NCBI GenBank assembly: GCA_009693435.1
Contig: SHXF01000007.1
Span: forward strand, 3,660-67,659
Reading direction: 5' to 3'
DNA length: 64,000 nt
From: Betaproteobacteria bacterium
Lineage (GTDB): Bacteria > Pseudomonadota > Gammaproteobacteria > Burkholderiales > SG8-39
Shown here: in pieces, positions 28,062 to 36,117 of the stretch
How the letters are laid out: the number at the start of each line of letters is the position of its first letter
Position numbering within the stretch: position 1 is the first letter of the stretch
Made by a program: the position numbers and the translations under genes
The notes under the pieces: model-generated
The model's database searches: none
What the model was told of the DNA's origin: nothing
Seen by the model: the letters and a program-made list of their open reading frames with translations, nothing else

Positions 28062-28883
28062 TTGTTCCGTAACCGATCCGATTCGCCGAAATTGTCTGAC
28101 GGGGCGCCGACTACGCCGCAAACCGCAGGGGGCACGGAAGCTGCAGAGAGCAGCTTGAGCAAAGGGTTGCGGGTGTTGGAATTCCTGGCGTCACAGACTG
28201 AGCCCGTGGGCGTCTCTGAAGTGGCGCGGGGCTGCGGGCTCACCAAGACCACGGCTCATCGCAACCTTCAAGTCCTTATCGAGAATGGATACGTAAGCAA
28301 AGACCGCTCGGGTTATTCGCTGAACCTGAGACTGTGGACGATTGCGAATGCGAGTCTCCGAAAATTCGATATTCGCGACGCCGCGCGCAGCCACATGGCC
28401 GATCTATGCCAGGTTACCAACGAGGTCGTGCACCTTTCCATGCTGCACGATGACCGGGTCGTAATCATGGACAAGGTTGACGCGGCCCAACCACTTCAGG
28501 CGCATGCCCCCGTCGGAAGTACCGGACCGGCACACTGTCTCGCCACCGGGAAGGCGATACTTGCCTATGTCGAAGACTCTTATGTCGATCTGAAGATGAA
28601 CCATCTGAAGGCCTACACCAATCGAACCATCCGGACGAAGACGGCGCTCAGGCAGGCCCTCGCCCAGATTCGCCGGGACGGATTCGCCGTCGCGAATGGT
28701 GAATGGTTCGAGAACATCGTCGGCATCGCGGCACCGATAATGGATGCATTGGGCAAACCGGTCGCTGCGATCGGCATCGCCGGCCCGACCGATCGGCTGA
28801 CAAAAGCTATCATCGCCGAGTTTGCACCGCGGGTGGTCGCGGCGGCTCGAAGTATCTCCAGCACGCTTGGGCAACGAAATTGA
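28062..28883 (+). CDS. IclR-family transcriptional regulator
   Basis: A 273-residue regulator with an N-terminal winged helix (about 28-88: SLSKGLRVLEFLASQTEPVGVSEVARGCGLTKTTAHRNLQVLIENGYV) and a C-terminal GAF-like effector domain (about 100-265, with GPAHCLATGKAILAY and NIVGIAAPI). IclR proteins often control aromatic catabolism operons and respond to a pathway acid. It follows livF by 232 bases and is the only intact regulator near the 17181-27829 island, so it is the likely controller. The start is TTG 28062; no in-frame ATG precedes the HTH. Confidence 0.88.
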   Translation: MFRNRSDSPKLSDGAPTTPQTAGGTEAAESSLSKGLRVLEFLASQTEPVGVSEVARGCGLTKTTAHRNLQVLIENGYVSKDRSGYSLNLRLWTIANASLRKFDIRDAARSHMADLCQVTNEVVHLSMLHDDRVVIMDKVDAAQPLQAHAPVGSTGPAHCLATGKAILAYVEDSYVDLKMNHLKAYTNRTIRTKTALRQALAQIRRDGFAVANGEWFENIVGIAAPIMDALGKPVAAIGIAGPTDRLTKAIIAEFAPRVVAAARSISSTLGQRN

Positions 28884-28897
28884 TTGGGAGTATCGAT

Positions 28898-29010
28898 TTG
28901 AGGCGTCTACTGACTTGCGTCGCAGCCGCAGCAGTCTGCGCATCAACCGCGTACGCACAAGAATGGCCCGTGCACCCCGGTGCGCGTCAAGGTAGTTGTC
29001 GCCTCGGTCA
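28898..29010 (+). pseudogene. Bug receptor N-terminal remnant
   Basis: From TTG 28898 the frame reads a signal peptide (LLTCVAAAAVCASTAYAQEWP) followed by VHP; a one-base insertion in the CACCCCGGTGCG run then breaks the frame. Restoring it gives VHPVRVKVVVAS, the first strand of a Bug receptor. No more of the gene follows. Confidence 0.5.
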
Positions 29011-29053
29011 TGCAGAGATCCGTTGAATATCGTTACCGGCCAGGTGCGTCTTT

Positions 29054-29350
29054 GTGTTGGAGTCACGCTCATTCTTCAGTGGCGCCGTCGACGTCATTGC
29101 CGCAACCGATATCGTGATTACCTTGCCTCCGCAGTTACTGCGTACATTGGTTGCGAGCGGGAAGTTGATCGAAATTCCATTGGCCAAGCCGCTCGTGCCT
29201 TTGCGCGTTGGCATGTACACGCGCGCTGACTCGCCGCCTTCCCGGGCAACCAAAGCCGCAACGGAAATCATCGTGGCCATAGCGCGCCGCTATGCCAATT
29301 CAAGGGAGCTTGGCAACAACGCGCCGTTCACCGGCCCTGGTGCCACTCAG
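29054..29350 (+). pseudogene. LysR-type regulator, C-terminal remnant
   Basis: An open frame reads AVDVIAATDIVITLPPQLLRTLV...PLAKPLVPLRVGMYTRADSPPSRATKAATEII. This resembles the last 75 residues of a LysR effector-binding domain. The DNA-binding half is missing, and the segment abuts the Bug remnant. Confidence 0.45.
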
Positions 29351-29559
29351 CAGCGAAGGCGCGTCAAAAGGATTGAATGAACGCGGTCAAAGGGTCAGGC
29401 TCAATATTTCTCTTTGCGTCCCGATACGGCTCGCGCTACCCGACGCACTCCCAAGCCAGTACACACCCGACTGCACGGCCTGCAAGGCCACGAAGCCTCT
29501 TGCACGGGGGTGAGCGGGTTATCCGGATCGATGTCGGCCAGGCAGATCATGCCCTCCTC

Positions 29560-29750
29560 TTGAGTAACGGTTTCGCCGTTGACTTGGCCACTGCGTCGCC
29601 GGCACGGCGATCGCACAGCCACCTGCGTACCAGGTTCGAATTGAATCCATTGGCCAGTGCCTCCGCCGCGAGCGGCGCCCCGGGAGCAGTCGATCTTTCA
29701 TGTGCGCTGAGAGACGTTCTCGGCAGGGGTTTTGGCGGCACTGGTTGCAA
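29560..29750 (-). pseudogene. IS66-type TnpA (orf1) remnant
   Basis: The minus strand reads APLAAEALANGFNSNLVRRWLCD...AVAKSTAKP, which fits the helix-turn-helix of IS66-family accessory protein TnpA (ALANGxNANLxRRW). The frame is disrupted on both sides and no TnpB or TnpC is present. Confidence 0.45.
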
Positions 29751-29829
29751 GAACTGCCCCCACCGACAACTCCAGGCAATCTAACCTGCCCAGTTTGCCA
29801 ACCCTGTCGCCAAAGAATCATTCCGCTTG

Positions 29830-30150
29830 ATGGTATATGATGCCATCACGATGCGCAAAGCGACGCTGATCGTTGACACCAAAACCGTGCTCCAGGACGG
29901 TCGCATTTTGCAGCGCAGGATATGGCAACTGCCGCAGCCTGAGCCGGGGCGGCCTTTGGGATGGAAGTATCGGCTCTACTGTGGCCTGGAGGGACGCACC
30001 ATCGTGCGCTACGACAACGAAAGCGGCAAGGGCGATCACCGGCACGTCGGCGCTCAAGAACGGGAATTCCCCTACGTCTTTACCTCGCTTGCGCAATTAC
30101 TGGCCGACTTTGCGCGGGATGTGGAACGACTTTCCGGAGAGATCACATGA
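29830..30150 (+). CDS. DUF6516-like small protein (putative toxin partner)
   Basis: A 106-residue protein: KATLIVDTKTVLQDGRILQRRIWQLPQPEPGRPLGWKYRLYCGLEGRTIVRYDNESGKGDHRH is a beta-rich core resembling the DUF6516 family, which is often found next to a small HTH gene. The start ATG 29830 follows a TTG in the same frame; a second ATG is at 29851. The next gene overlaps by four bases (ATGA). The pair has the layout of a toxin-antitoxin system, but no activity can be claimed from sequence alone. Confidence 0.65.
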   Translation: MVYDAITMRKATLIVDTKTVLQDGRILQRRIWQLPQPEPGRPLGWKYRLYCGLEGRTIVRYDNESGKGDHRHVGAQEREFPYVFTSLAQLLADFARDVERLSGEIT

Positions 30151-30509
30151 AACGCATTGAAATCGACGTCATCGACCCCAAGCAGGAGCAAGCTGCGCTA
30201 TTGGCCTGGGCAGCACGCGCCGATCAGGGCGCTCGGCAACGGGCCGGCACTCCAAAACTTCACTTCGCGAGCTACCGGCAACTTCACGCCACGCTCACCG
30301 AGAAGCGCATGGACCTGCTGGAGTATGTGGCGACAAACGAGGTGTCGAGCATTCGCCAACTGGCGAGCCGGCTGGGGCGCGATTACCGCAATGTCTATGA
30401 TGATGTGCAGCGGCTGGTTCAGCTTGGTCTGATCGAAATTGAAGCCGGGGCGTTAAGTGTGCCGTATGACGAGATCGGTATTCGCAAGAAATTGCGCAAA
30501 GCGGCGTAG
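30147..30509 (+). CDS. Small winged-helix regulator (putative antitoxin)
   Basis: A 120-residue protein with an HTH at about 57-105 (LLEYVATNEVSSIRQLASRLGRDYRNVYDDVQRLVQLGLIEIE), close to the HVO_A0114-type MarR-like regulators. Its ATG overlaps the stop of the DUF6516-like gene. In such pairs the regulator usually represses the operon and neutralises the partner. Here the regulator is second, a reversed order compared with most type II systems. Confidence 0.7.
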   Translation: MKRIEIDVIDPKQEQAALLAWAARADQGARQRAGTPKLHFASYRQLHATLTEKRMDLLEYVATNEVSSIRQLASRLGRDYRNVYDDVQRLVQLGLIEIEAGALSVPYDEIGIRKKLRKAA

Positions 30510-30862
30510 TCTGGTTGCCAGAGGTTGAATTTGTCGCGGAAGCGTCCGGTGTGCTCATCAGGGCACTCGCGCAGATCTCGCAAGGCGCCGCTGGCGAGAG
30601 TCCGCGCCGGGTCAATGTGCGCAGAAAGACGGCTTCCTTCCGACATCCTGGACGTCGCCATGGGCACCCCACACGCCGACATCTCCGGGCGGGGGCTGCG
30701 ACAGCTACTTCGGGATTCCGCGCTGCGCCTCCCGCATCCCCCGCTCAAACCGCTCCGCCGTCATCCCCATCATCGGGCGATACAGGGTGCGCAATAGCCA
30801 ACGCGGCACCCATTGCCCGCGACTGACTTATAGTCAAATCGCAAAGAACGGCAAAATCGTCT
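30510..30862. other. Decayed intergenic sequence
   Basis: There is no intact gene in these 353 bases. On the minus strand, 30705-30825 reads a 40-residue protein-like tail (WVPRWLLRTLYRPMMGMTAERFERGMREAQRGIPK, split here by description only) with a stop on both sides; it may be the 3' end of a lost gene, family unknown. Confidence 0.3.
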
Positions 30863-30979
30863 ATGAAGCCGCTCACTTGTGAATGGGTGATCAAGGCGGA
30901 AGGCGACTACGCCACAGTGGCGCGCGAGAAACGCACTCGCAAATTGCAAAAGTACGATGTGAACGGCACCGGACAGTAG
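30863..30979 (+). pseudogene. HEPN-domain protein, N-terminal remnant
   Basis: Thirty-eight residues, MKPLTCEWVIKAEGDYATVA then REKRTRKLQKYD, match the first helix of HEPN proteins that pair with minimal nucleotidyltransferases. The conserved RxxxxH region is missing: the frame ends at a TAG just before the convergent Bug receptor gene. Confidence 0.6.
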
Positions 30980-30982
30980 CCG

Positions 30983-31966
30983 TCACTCCGGCTCGATGCC
31001 CGCCGATTTCACCAGTTTTTCCCACTTGGCAAGACTGGATTCCACCATCTTCGCGGTCGCGTCCGGGTTGCTCGGATAGGGTTCGGCCCCGAGGCGGGTC
31101 AGCAGTTCACGTCCTTTCGGGCTCAACATGACGGCGTTGCACAGATCGGCGAATTTCTGCGCGATGTCTTTCGGCGCGCCGGCCGGATAGAAGAGGGCCA
31201 TCCAGGCGTTCAGCGCTTCGAAACCGGCGTAGCCGGATTCCGCCATCGTGGGTAGCTCGGGCGCGGAAGGATTGCGCGTCGCGTTGGTCACGGCCAGCGC
31301 CTTCACCCGTCCGGCCCGCGACTGCGGCAGGCCGAAGGTCACGTCGGAAAACATGAACTGGATCTGGCCGCCCATCAGGTCGGTCAGGGCCTGCGGGTTG
31401 CCTTTGTACGGCACCCGCACCGCATCGAATCCGGCCTGCTGGCGATACAGTTCGGCGGCAATGCGCACCGATGCGTTGCCGGCGCCATAGGAATATTTCC
31501 CGGACTGCGCCTTGAGAAACGCCGTGAGTTCCTGCACCGTGTTCACCGGAACCGTTTGCGGATTGATTAGCAAAATAAAGCCCACCGACAGCGCGGTTGT
31601 CACCGGCTGGAAATCCTTGACCGGATCGAACGGCAGCTTCTTGTAGAGGAACGGACTGATGCCGTGCGTCGAGTTGGGCGTGAACAGCACCGTATAGCCG
31701 TCGGGCGCCGATTTGGCCACATGCTCCGCGGCGACAATACCGATGCCCCCCAGCTTGTTTTCGACGATGAACGCCTGGCCGGTGCGCTCGCGCAGATGTT
31801 CGGCGAGAAAACGCGCGACATTGTCCGTGCCGGAGCCTGCCTGATAGCCGGTGATGATGGTGACCGGCTTCGCCGGCCACGCGGCGGCGCGGCCCGCTCC
31901 CTGCGCCAGTGCGCCCGCGGCAAGGCCTGCCGCAACGACAGCGAATGCAATTCCGGCGAATCTCAT
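30983..31966 (-). CDS. Tripartite tricarboxylate transporter receptor, Bug family
   Basis: A 327-residue Bug/TctC receptor. The signal peptide runs to about residue 22 (GALAQG). WPAKPVTIITGYQAGSGTDN, VENKLGGIGIVAAEHVAKSAPDGY and VRVPYKGNPQAL are the family marks. The start is taken as ATG 31966 after GAGGGGCAAAG; an in-frame ATG at 32017 would overlap the LigB gene and push the signal peptide inward by 17 residues. It is last in the minus-strand block with PhyH, Rieske and LigB genes, so its ligand is probably that pathway's substrate. Confidence 0.9.
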   Translation of the reverse strand: MRFAGIAFAVVAAGLAAGALAQGAGRAAAWPAKPVTIITGYQAGSGTDNVARFLAEHLRERTGQAFIVENKLGGIGIVAAEHVAKSAPDGYTVLFTPNSTHGISPFLYKKLPFDPVKDFQPVTTALSVGFILLINPQTVPVNTVQELTAFLKAQSGKYSYGAGNASVRIAAELYRQQAGFDAVRVPYKGNPQALTDLMGGQIQFMFSDVTFGLPQSRAGRVKALAVTNATRNPSAPELPTMAESGYAGFEALNAWMALFYPAGAPKDIAQKFADLCNAVMLSPKGRELLTRLGAEPYPSNPDATAKMVESSLAKWEKLVKSAGIEPE

Positions 31967-31997
31967 CTTTGCCCCTCGACAAGAGAACGATTGCGTT

Positions 31998-32963
31998 TCA
32001 TGCGCCGCTTGCGCCATTGACCGCCAACCCCCGCACTATTCCCATCCCCGTCAGCCACTCGGGAATGTTGCGGTGATACAGCATCTCGGTGTGATAAGGG
32101 CCGCTGGCGGCGCGCAAGGCGGAGAACGCCGCCACCCAGGTGCGCACCTCGTGGCCGCCGCGTCCCGCCACCTTTTCCATATCGTCTCGCAAGGCATCTG
32201 CGCGCTCCAACTCGCCGGATTCGAGCAATGCCATGAAATCGCGGTCCCACTTCTCATCCGGCGCCAGCATGGTGTTCTCGCCCTCGAGAAACCTGCGCGT
32301 CTCGTCCGTCACGCGGACCATTATGTCTTCCAGGTCCTGCGCCGAAAACTGCTGGCGCTCGATGATGCGCTCGCGCACCGCGGGCGGCGCCGTTTCCAGG
32401 TCGGGTACGGGCGGATCATGCGACAGCCCGCCCGAGGCGATGACCACCACCCGCTGGTCCAGCCCGACAAGGAAGCGGCCGATGGCCGCGCCGAATTCGC
32501 GCACCCGCCTGAATGCAGGCAGCGGCTTTGCCCAGCAGTTGATGAAAATCGGCAGCACCGGCCATTGATCCAGTCCGAGCTTCAGCCAGTCGAGCGGCTG
32601 CACGATGCCGTGATCGACCTTCATGCGATGGGAGAACGCGGGGTCGAAGCCTTCGCCATGCATGAAACGCGTGCAGGCAAGGGCCACATCGGCCGGCACC
32701 CGCAGCGGCCCGGCGGAACTGCGCCAGTCGCCCAGGCTGTGCGCTGCCATGCCGATGCAGAACGGCGGCATCAGGTCGTTGAAAAAGCCGCGGTAGTGGT
32801 CGGGGCCGAACACCACGATCAAATCCGGCTTGAAGTCCCGCACCCAGGCGCCCAGATCGGCGAGCACGCGATTGTGCAGCGGCTCGCTGTCGGGATCCTT
32901 CGGCGTCAACTGCCCCTTGAGGGGGCTATGGGAAATGCCCAGTGCTGCAATGGTGGTCGTCAT
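31998..32963 (-). CDS. LigB-family (type II) extradiol dioxygenase
   Basis: A 321-residue ring-cleavage enzyme of the class III, LigB/MhpB-like group, unrelated to the VOC enzymes. GISHSP near residue 12 gives the first His ligand. LIVVFGPDHYRGFF and FSHRMKVDHGIVQPL carry further conserved His residues, and VVIASGGLSHDPP is the typical strand near residue 175. A substituted catechol or dihydroxyphenyl-propionate-like acid is the probable substrate. It follows the Rieske alpha/beta genes on the same strand, with 41 bases between, giving a second hydroxylation plus cleavage set. Confidence 0.88.
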   Translation of the reverse strand: MTTTIAALGISHSPLKGQLTPKDPDSEPLHNRVLADLGAWVRDFKPDLIVVFGPDHYRGFFNDLMPPFCIGMAAHSLGDWRSSAGPLRVPADVALACTRFMHGEGFDPAFSHRMKVDHGIVQPLDWLKLGLDQWPVLPIFINCWAKPLPAFRRVREFGAAIGRFLVGLDQRVVVIASGGLSHDPPVPDLETAPPAVRERIIERQQFSAQDLEDIMVRVTDETRRFLEGENTMLAPDEKWDRDFMALLESGELERADALRDDMEKVAGRGGHEVRTWVAAFSALRAASGPYHTEMLYHRNIPEWLTGMGIVRGLAVNGASGA

Positions 32964-33004
32964 GTCGGTATCCGCTTTCTCATCGTTCAGTTTGCGCCGC
33001 CGCT

Positions 33005-33478
33005 TCAGATCGGCAGATACAGCAAGTCGGCCGGTTTGTCGTTCGCCACCACCGCCACGCAGCGCGCGATTTTCAGGCTGCCGCCGCGCTCGGCCAGGTC
33101 GAACCGGTACTGCCCGGTGTAGCTGACTGCACTCTCGCGAAACACCGCGAAATTGGCGGAGGCCGGCAGTGCCGCGCCGGTATCGCCGGCCCGGTCCAGC
33201 ATGATGCCGGTGAGCAGGTGCACCTGCATCGCCTGGTCGATGGCGGTGCCCATGTCGATGCGGTTGCGCAGCTTCTCCATCGATTCGCCGATGAGATAGA
33301 GGTGATTGTCGCGCGCATGGTCCTGATGGCGCACCACGCCGTAAAAAGCGTCATCGGTGAACAGTTCCAGCCAGTCCGCGAAACGCCTGTCGTCGAGCGC
33401 GCGCACGTACGCGCCGAAGAGGCGCTCCACCCGCAAGTGCAGTTCCAGGTCCGCCGCGCGCCGTCCGCCCGCGATCAC
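33005..33478 (-). CDS. Aromatic ring-hydroxylating dioxygenase, beta subunit
   Basis: A 157-residue NTF2-fold beta subunit. LRVERLFGAYVRALDDRRFADWLELFTDDAFYGVV and the mid-region DNHLYLIGESMEKLRNRI match the family, though the C-terminal strand region (GGSLKIARCVAVVAN) is short. The start is GTG 33478, overlapping the alpha stop as GTGA. It forms one unit with the upstream alpha subunit. Confidence 0.85.
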   Translation of the reverse strand: MIAGGRRAADLELHLRVERLFGAYVRALDDRRFADWLELFTDDAFYGVVRHQDHARDNHLYLIGESMEKLRNRIDMGTAIDQAMQVHLLTGIMLDRAGDTGAALPASANFAVFRESAVSYTGQYRFDLAERGGSLKIARCVAVVANDKPADLLYLPI

Positions 33479-34713
33479 TGGCGCGCCTCGCCGTGCATGT
33501 AGTGGCGCCAGGCGTCCCAGAAGCCGCGTATCGAATGCTCGTCGGCCACGCCGCCGCGCGGACCCGCGCGGTGCAGGCCGCGCGTGATGAGCAGGTCGCC
33601 CGCCCCTTTCGCCTTCAATCCCTGCTGCACCAGCTTCAGCACGCGCAAGTCATCCATCATGATGCGCCCGCCCGGACCCCAGGCGGCGTTGAAACGTTCA
33701 GCCACCGCATCCTGCCCTGCCTTGTCCATTGCCGCGGGCGCGAGGCAGTAGGTCAGCACGCGCGTGCGGTCGGGTCCGTCCGGCTTGATGATGCGCAAGC
33801 CCGTCATGTCGAGCACCGGGTGGTAGACCCCGAGAAAAGCCGGAAATATCGCAATGTTCACGCGGTGCGTGCGCGTCTTCTGCAACTGCATCTTGTCCGG
33901 CGGATCCTGCCATTCGAGCACGCTGTGCAGGCCCAGTTTGGCGCAGGAGCGGCTGGCTTCTTCCGCCGCCGCCGCGGTTTTCGCTTCGGCGACCGGCGGC
34001 GCGTCGTCGCTTCCCGCCGCCTCGCGCCGCTGCTTCATGTAGTCGCCGCCATAGCGAAAGCCCGGCGTATTGCGGTACACCCCGGCATGCAGATATTCGG
34101 CGTGGTAATCGTCCAGGGTATTTTCGTAGAGCAGCTTCCAGTTGCCTTCGTAGGTGTATTCATACGAGCCCACGGCAAACTGCGCGCCGCCCTCGTAGGT
34201 CGCGATCTCCTTCAGGTACGGCGCCGCGCTGCCCAGATACTCGGTCAGCGCGGGCGCATCCGGCGCGAAGCTGCCGAAGACCAGGCCATGGAAAATTTCC
34301 ACCCGCGGGATCGGCGACAGTCCGTGCTGCGCTTTGTCGAAATCCGGGCCGAAGCCTTCCGGGCGCGGCGCCACCGCGAGGCGCCCGCGCGTGTCGTATT
34401 CCCAGTGGTGATAGGCGCACTGAAAATGATCGCGGCAGCCCTGCCGCTCGACTTCCACAATGGCGGCGCGATGGCGGCAGCTGTTGAAGAACACGCGGAT
34501 GGCGCCGTCGTCGCCCTTGATGGCAATGACCGGCTGCCCCGCCAGATCGGTGGTCCTGAAATCGCCGGTCTTCGCCAGTTCGCTCTCGTGCGCCACGAAC
34601 AGCCAGGACCGCTCGAAGATGCGTTGCAGTTCCTGATCGAGGATTGCGGCGCTGGTGTAGCAGCGCCGGTCCACGGTCGGCCCCGCGTGCAGCTTCGCTG
34701 GCGGTTCGGTCAT
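33475..34713 (-). CDS. Rieske aromatic ring-hydroxylating dioxygenase, alpha subunit
   Basis: A 412-residue catalytic subunit. The Rieske ligands are C79, H81, C99 and H102 (CRH...CAYHHWEYD). The iron site has NWKLLYENTLDDYHAEYLHAGVY. A region of about 25 residues rich in Ala/Glu (around 225-250) is inserted in the catalytic domain. It lies between the PhyH-like gene and the beta subunit gene. The sequence differs clearly from the oxygenases at 18391 and 58990, so a different substrate is likely. Confidence 0.92.
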   Translation of the reverse strand: MTEPPAKLHAGPTVDRRCYTSAAILDQELQRIFERSWLFVAHESELAKTGDFRTTDLAGQPVIAIKGDDGAIRVFFNSCRHRAAIVEVERQGCRDHFQCAYHHWEYDTRGRLAVAPRPEGFGPDFDKAQHGLSPIPRVEIFHGLVFGSFAPDAPALTEYLGSAAPYLKEIATYEGGAQFAVGSYEYTYEGNWKLLYENTLDDYHAEYLHAGVYRNTPGFRYGGDYMKQRREAAGSDDAPPVAEAKTAAAAEEASRSCAKLGLHSVLEWQDPPDKMQLQKTRTHRVNIAIFPAFLGVYHPVLDMTGLRIIKPDGPDRTRVLTYCLAPAAMDKAGQDAVAERFNAAWGPGGRIMMDDLRVLKLVQQGLKAKGAGDLLITRGLHRAGPRGGVADEHSIRGFWDAWRHYMHGEARQ

Positions 34714-34751
34714 GGTTTGCTCTGCTCTTCCGGGGAATTGCGCATCGGTGC

Positions 34752-35597
34752 TCAGTGTGCCGCGGTGTTGACCCGCCCGCGACCGGCTTCCCAGACGACC
34801 GGAAAGGCATGATCGTCGTTCGGCGGCTCGCCCGGCTTTATGCGGGGCACGCGCGCCAGCGCCACGGTGTAGGGCTTGGGATCATAGACCGCGTCATCGC
34901 CGAAGAAGCGGATCGACAGCCCGACCCTTCTGTGGGCGGACGGCGGATTGGCGCCTGCGCCGTGCACCACCAACGGATGGTGGCAGAGCACATCGCCCGG
35001 TTGCAGGTCCCAGGAGAGCATGCGTGCGCCGGGCTGTGGTTCGCTGAAATCGGGGCATTCCTCCAGTGCCTGGTTGATGTTCTCGGACTTCGCGTCGGGC
35101 CGCCCCGTGCGGTAGTACTTGTTCCAGCGATGCGATCCGGCGACATACTCCACGCCGCTGGTCGCTTTGGTGACAGGGGTGAGGGCAATCCAGATCGAGA
35201 CGATGTCGCCACCCATGAACGGCCAGAACGGCAGGTCCTGGTGCCAGTTGGTGCGCGTCTGCGTGCCCGGCTCCTTGATGAACAACTGATCGTAGAAATA
35301 GCGCACCGAGGACGCTTCCATCAGCCGCGCAGCCACTCGCGCGACCGGCGACTCATCGCGCAGCGCCCTGAAATCCTCGTCGCGCCAGGCCATCCACAAG
35401 TTGCGGTAGAAGCGCCCGCCGCCGGGTTCGTGCTTGTCGCGCGTCTCGCTGTCGGGATAATCCATGAGGCGCACCGACGCCGCCAGCATGCGCTTGCACC
35501 AGGCCGCATCCAGAACGTTGCGCACGCAGATCGCGCCGTCGTCGCGATAGGCCTGCACGTCGGCGTCGGTAACCAGCCTTGTCACTGTGTCCTGCAT
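34752..35597 (-). CDS. Phytanoyl-CoA dioxygenase (PhyH) family Fe(II)/2-oxoglutarate enzyme
   Basis: A 281-residue member of the PhyH superfamily. The facial triad is H119 and D121 (NWHQDLP) with distal H212 (VVHGAGAN), and R224 or so serves the 2-oxoglutarate. GSHRW near 155 is also typical. These enzymes hydroxylate aliphatic or side-chain carbons. It precedes the Rieske alpha gene by 38 bases on the same strand, so it may oxidise a side chain of the same compound; this is an inference. Start ATG 35597 has GGATCC upstream, a weak site. Confidence 0.85.
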   Translation of the reverse strand: MQDTVTRLVTDADVQAYRDDGAICVRNVLDAAWCKRMLAASVRLMDYPDSETRDKHEPGGGRFYRNLWMAWRDEDFRALRDESPVARVAARLMEASSVRYFYDQLFIKEPGTQTRTNWHQDLPFWPFMGGDIVSIWIALTPVTKATSGVEYVAGSHRWNKYYRTGRPDAKSENINQALEECPDFSEPQPGARMLSWDLQPGDVLCHHPLVVHGAGANPPSAHRRVGLSIRFFGDDAVYDPKPYTVALARVPRIKPGEPPNDDHAFPVVWEAGRGRVNTAAH

Positions 35598-35757
35598 GGG
35601 GGATCCTCGGTCTTCAATCCTGGATCAGGGTAACCAGCGGTGCAGCGATTGTAAATCGCCGGACCATCGCGACGAACGGGTAACGGCGGACCTTGCGGGC
35701 AGTGTCTAAACCAGTTCCTGCAGCACAGCCGCCCAGGCAGCAGGCGCGGTCACCATC

Positions 35758-35907
35758 GTTCGAGCTGATATCGTAGAAGCCACATCCGTTCGGGCTGAGC
35801 CTGTCGAAGCCACATCCGTTCGGGCTGAGCCTGTCGAAGCCACACCCGTTCGGGCTGAGCCTGTCGAAGCCACACCCGTTCGGGCTGAGCCTGTCGAAGC
35901 CCATCCA
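35758..35907. repeat. 30-bp tandem repeat array of the dispersed repeat
   Basis: Units begin at 35758 (degenerate), 35788, 35818, 35848 and 35878, each exactly 30 bases: CGTTCGGGCTGAGCCTGTCG then AAGCCACA(T/C)C. They are contiguous without spacers. The core matches the units at 3248. The array sits between the radical SAM gene and the PhyH block. Confidence 0.9.
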
Positions 35908-35938
35908 TCGATACGCTCAGGATGAACTGCAACGGGTC

Positions 35939-35964
35939 TGTCCTTCGACAGGCTCAGGACGAAC
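35939..35964. repeat. Inverted copy of the dispersed repeat
   Basis: CCTTCGACAGGCTCAGGACG is the reverse complement of the array unit core. With the array it could form a long hairpin. A more degenerate inverted copy (ATACGCTCAGGATGAAC) lies at about 35908-35926. Confidence 0.85.
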
Positions 35965-36117
35965 GGCAGGAGTTTGATCATTGCCGCGAGAGACTCGGTA
36001 AAGCGGCAAGGCGCGGGAATAAATACCATTTCCAATATACCATATGCCCGCTGATTACCGTAGTCAGGCCACTTTACAATATAAAACTACCCAATTGTCC
36101 GGCAATCTCCCCCGCCC

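Noticed and set aside
29377..29784. A 135-residue plus-strand gene
   Set aside because: No protein-like features; the minus strand of the same DNA carries IS66 TnpA-like sequence.
35614..35904. Small protein with repeated FDRLSPNGCG units on the minus strand
   Set aside because: The repeat peptide is simply the translation of the 30-bp DNA array (period divisible by three), without a ribosome site.
35758..35907. Possible CRISPR array (regular 30-bp repeats)
   Set aside because: The units are contiguous with no spacers, match a dispersed repeat found elsewhere in the window, and no cas genes are present.
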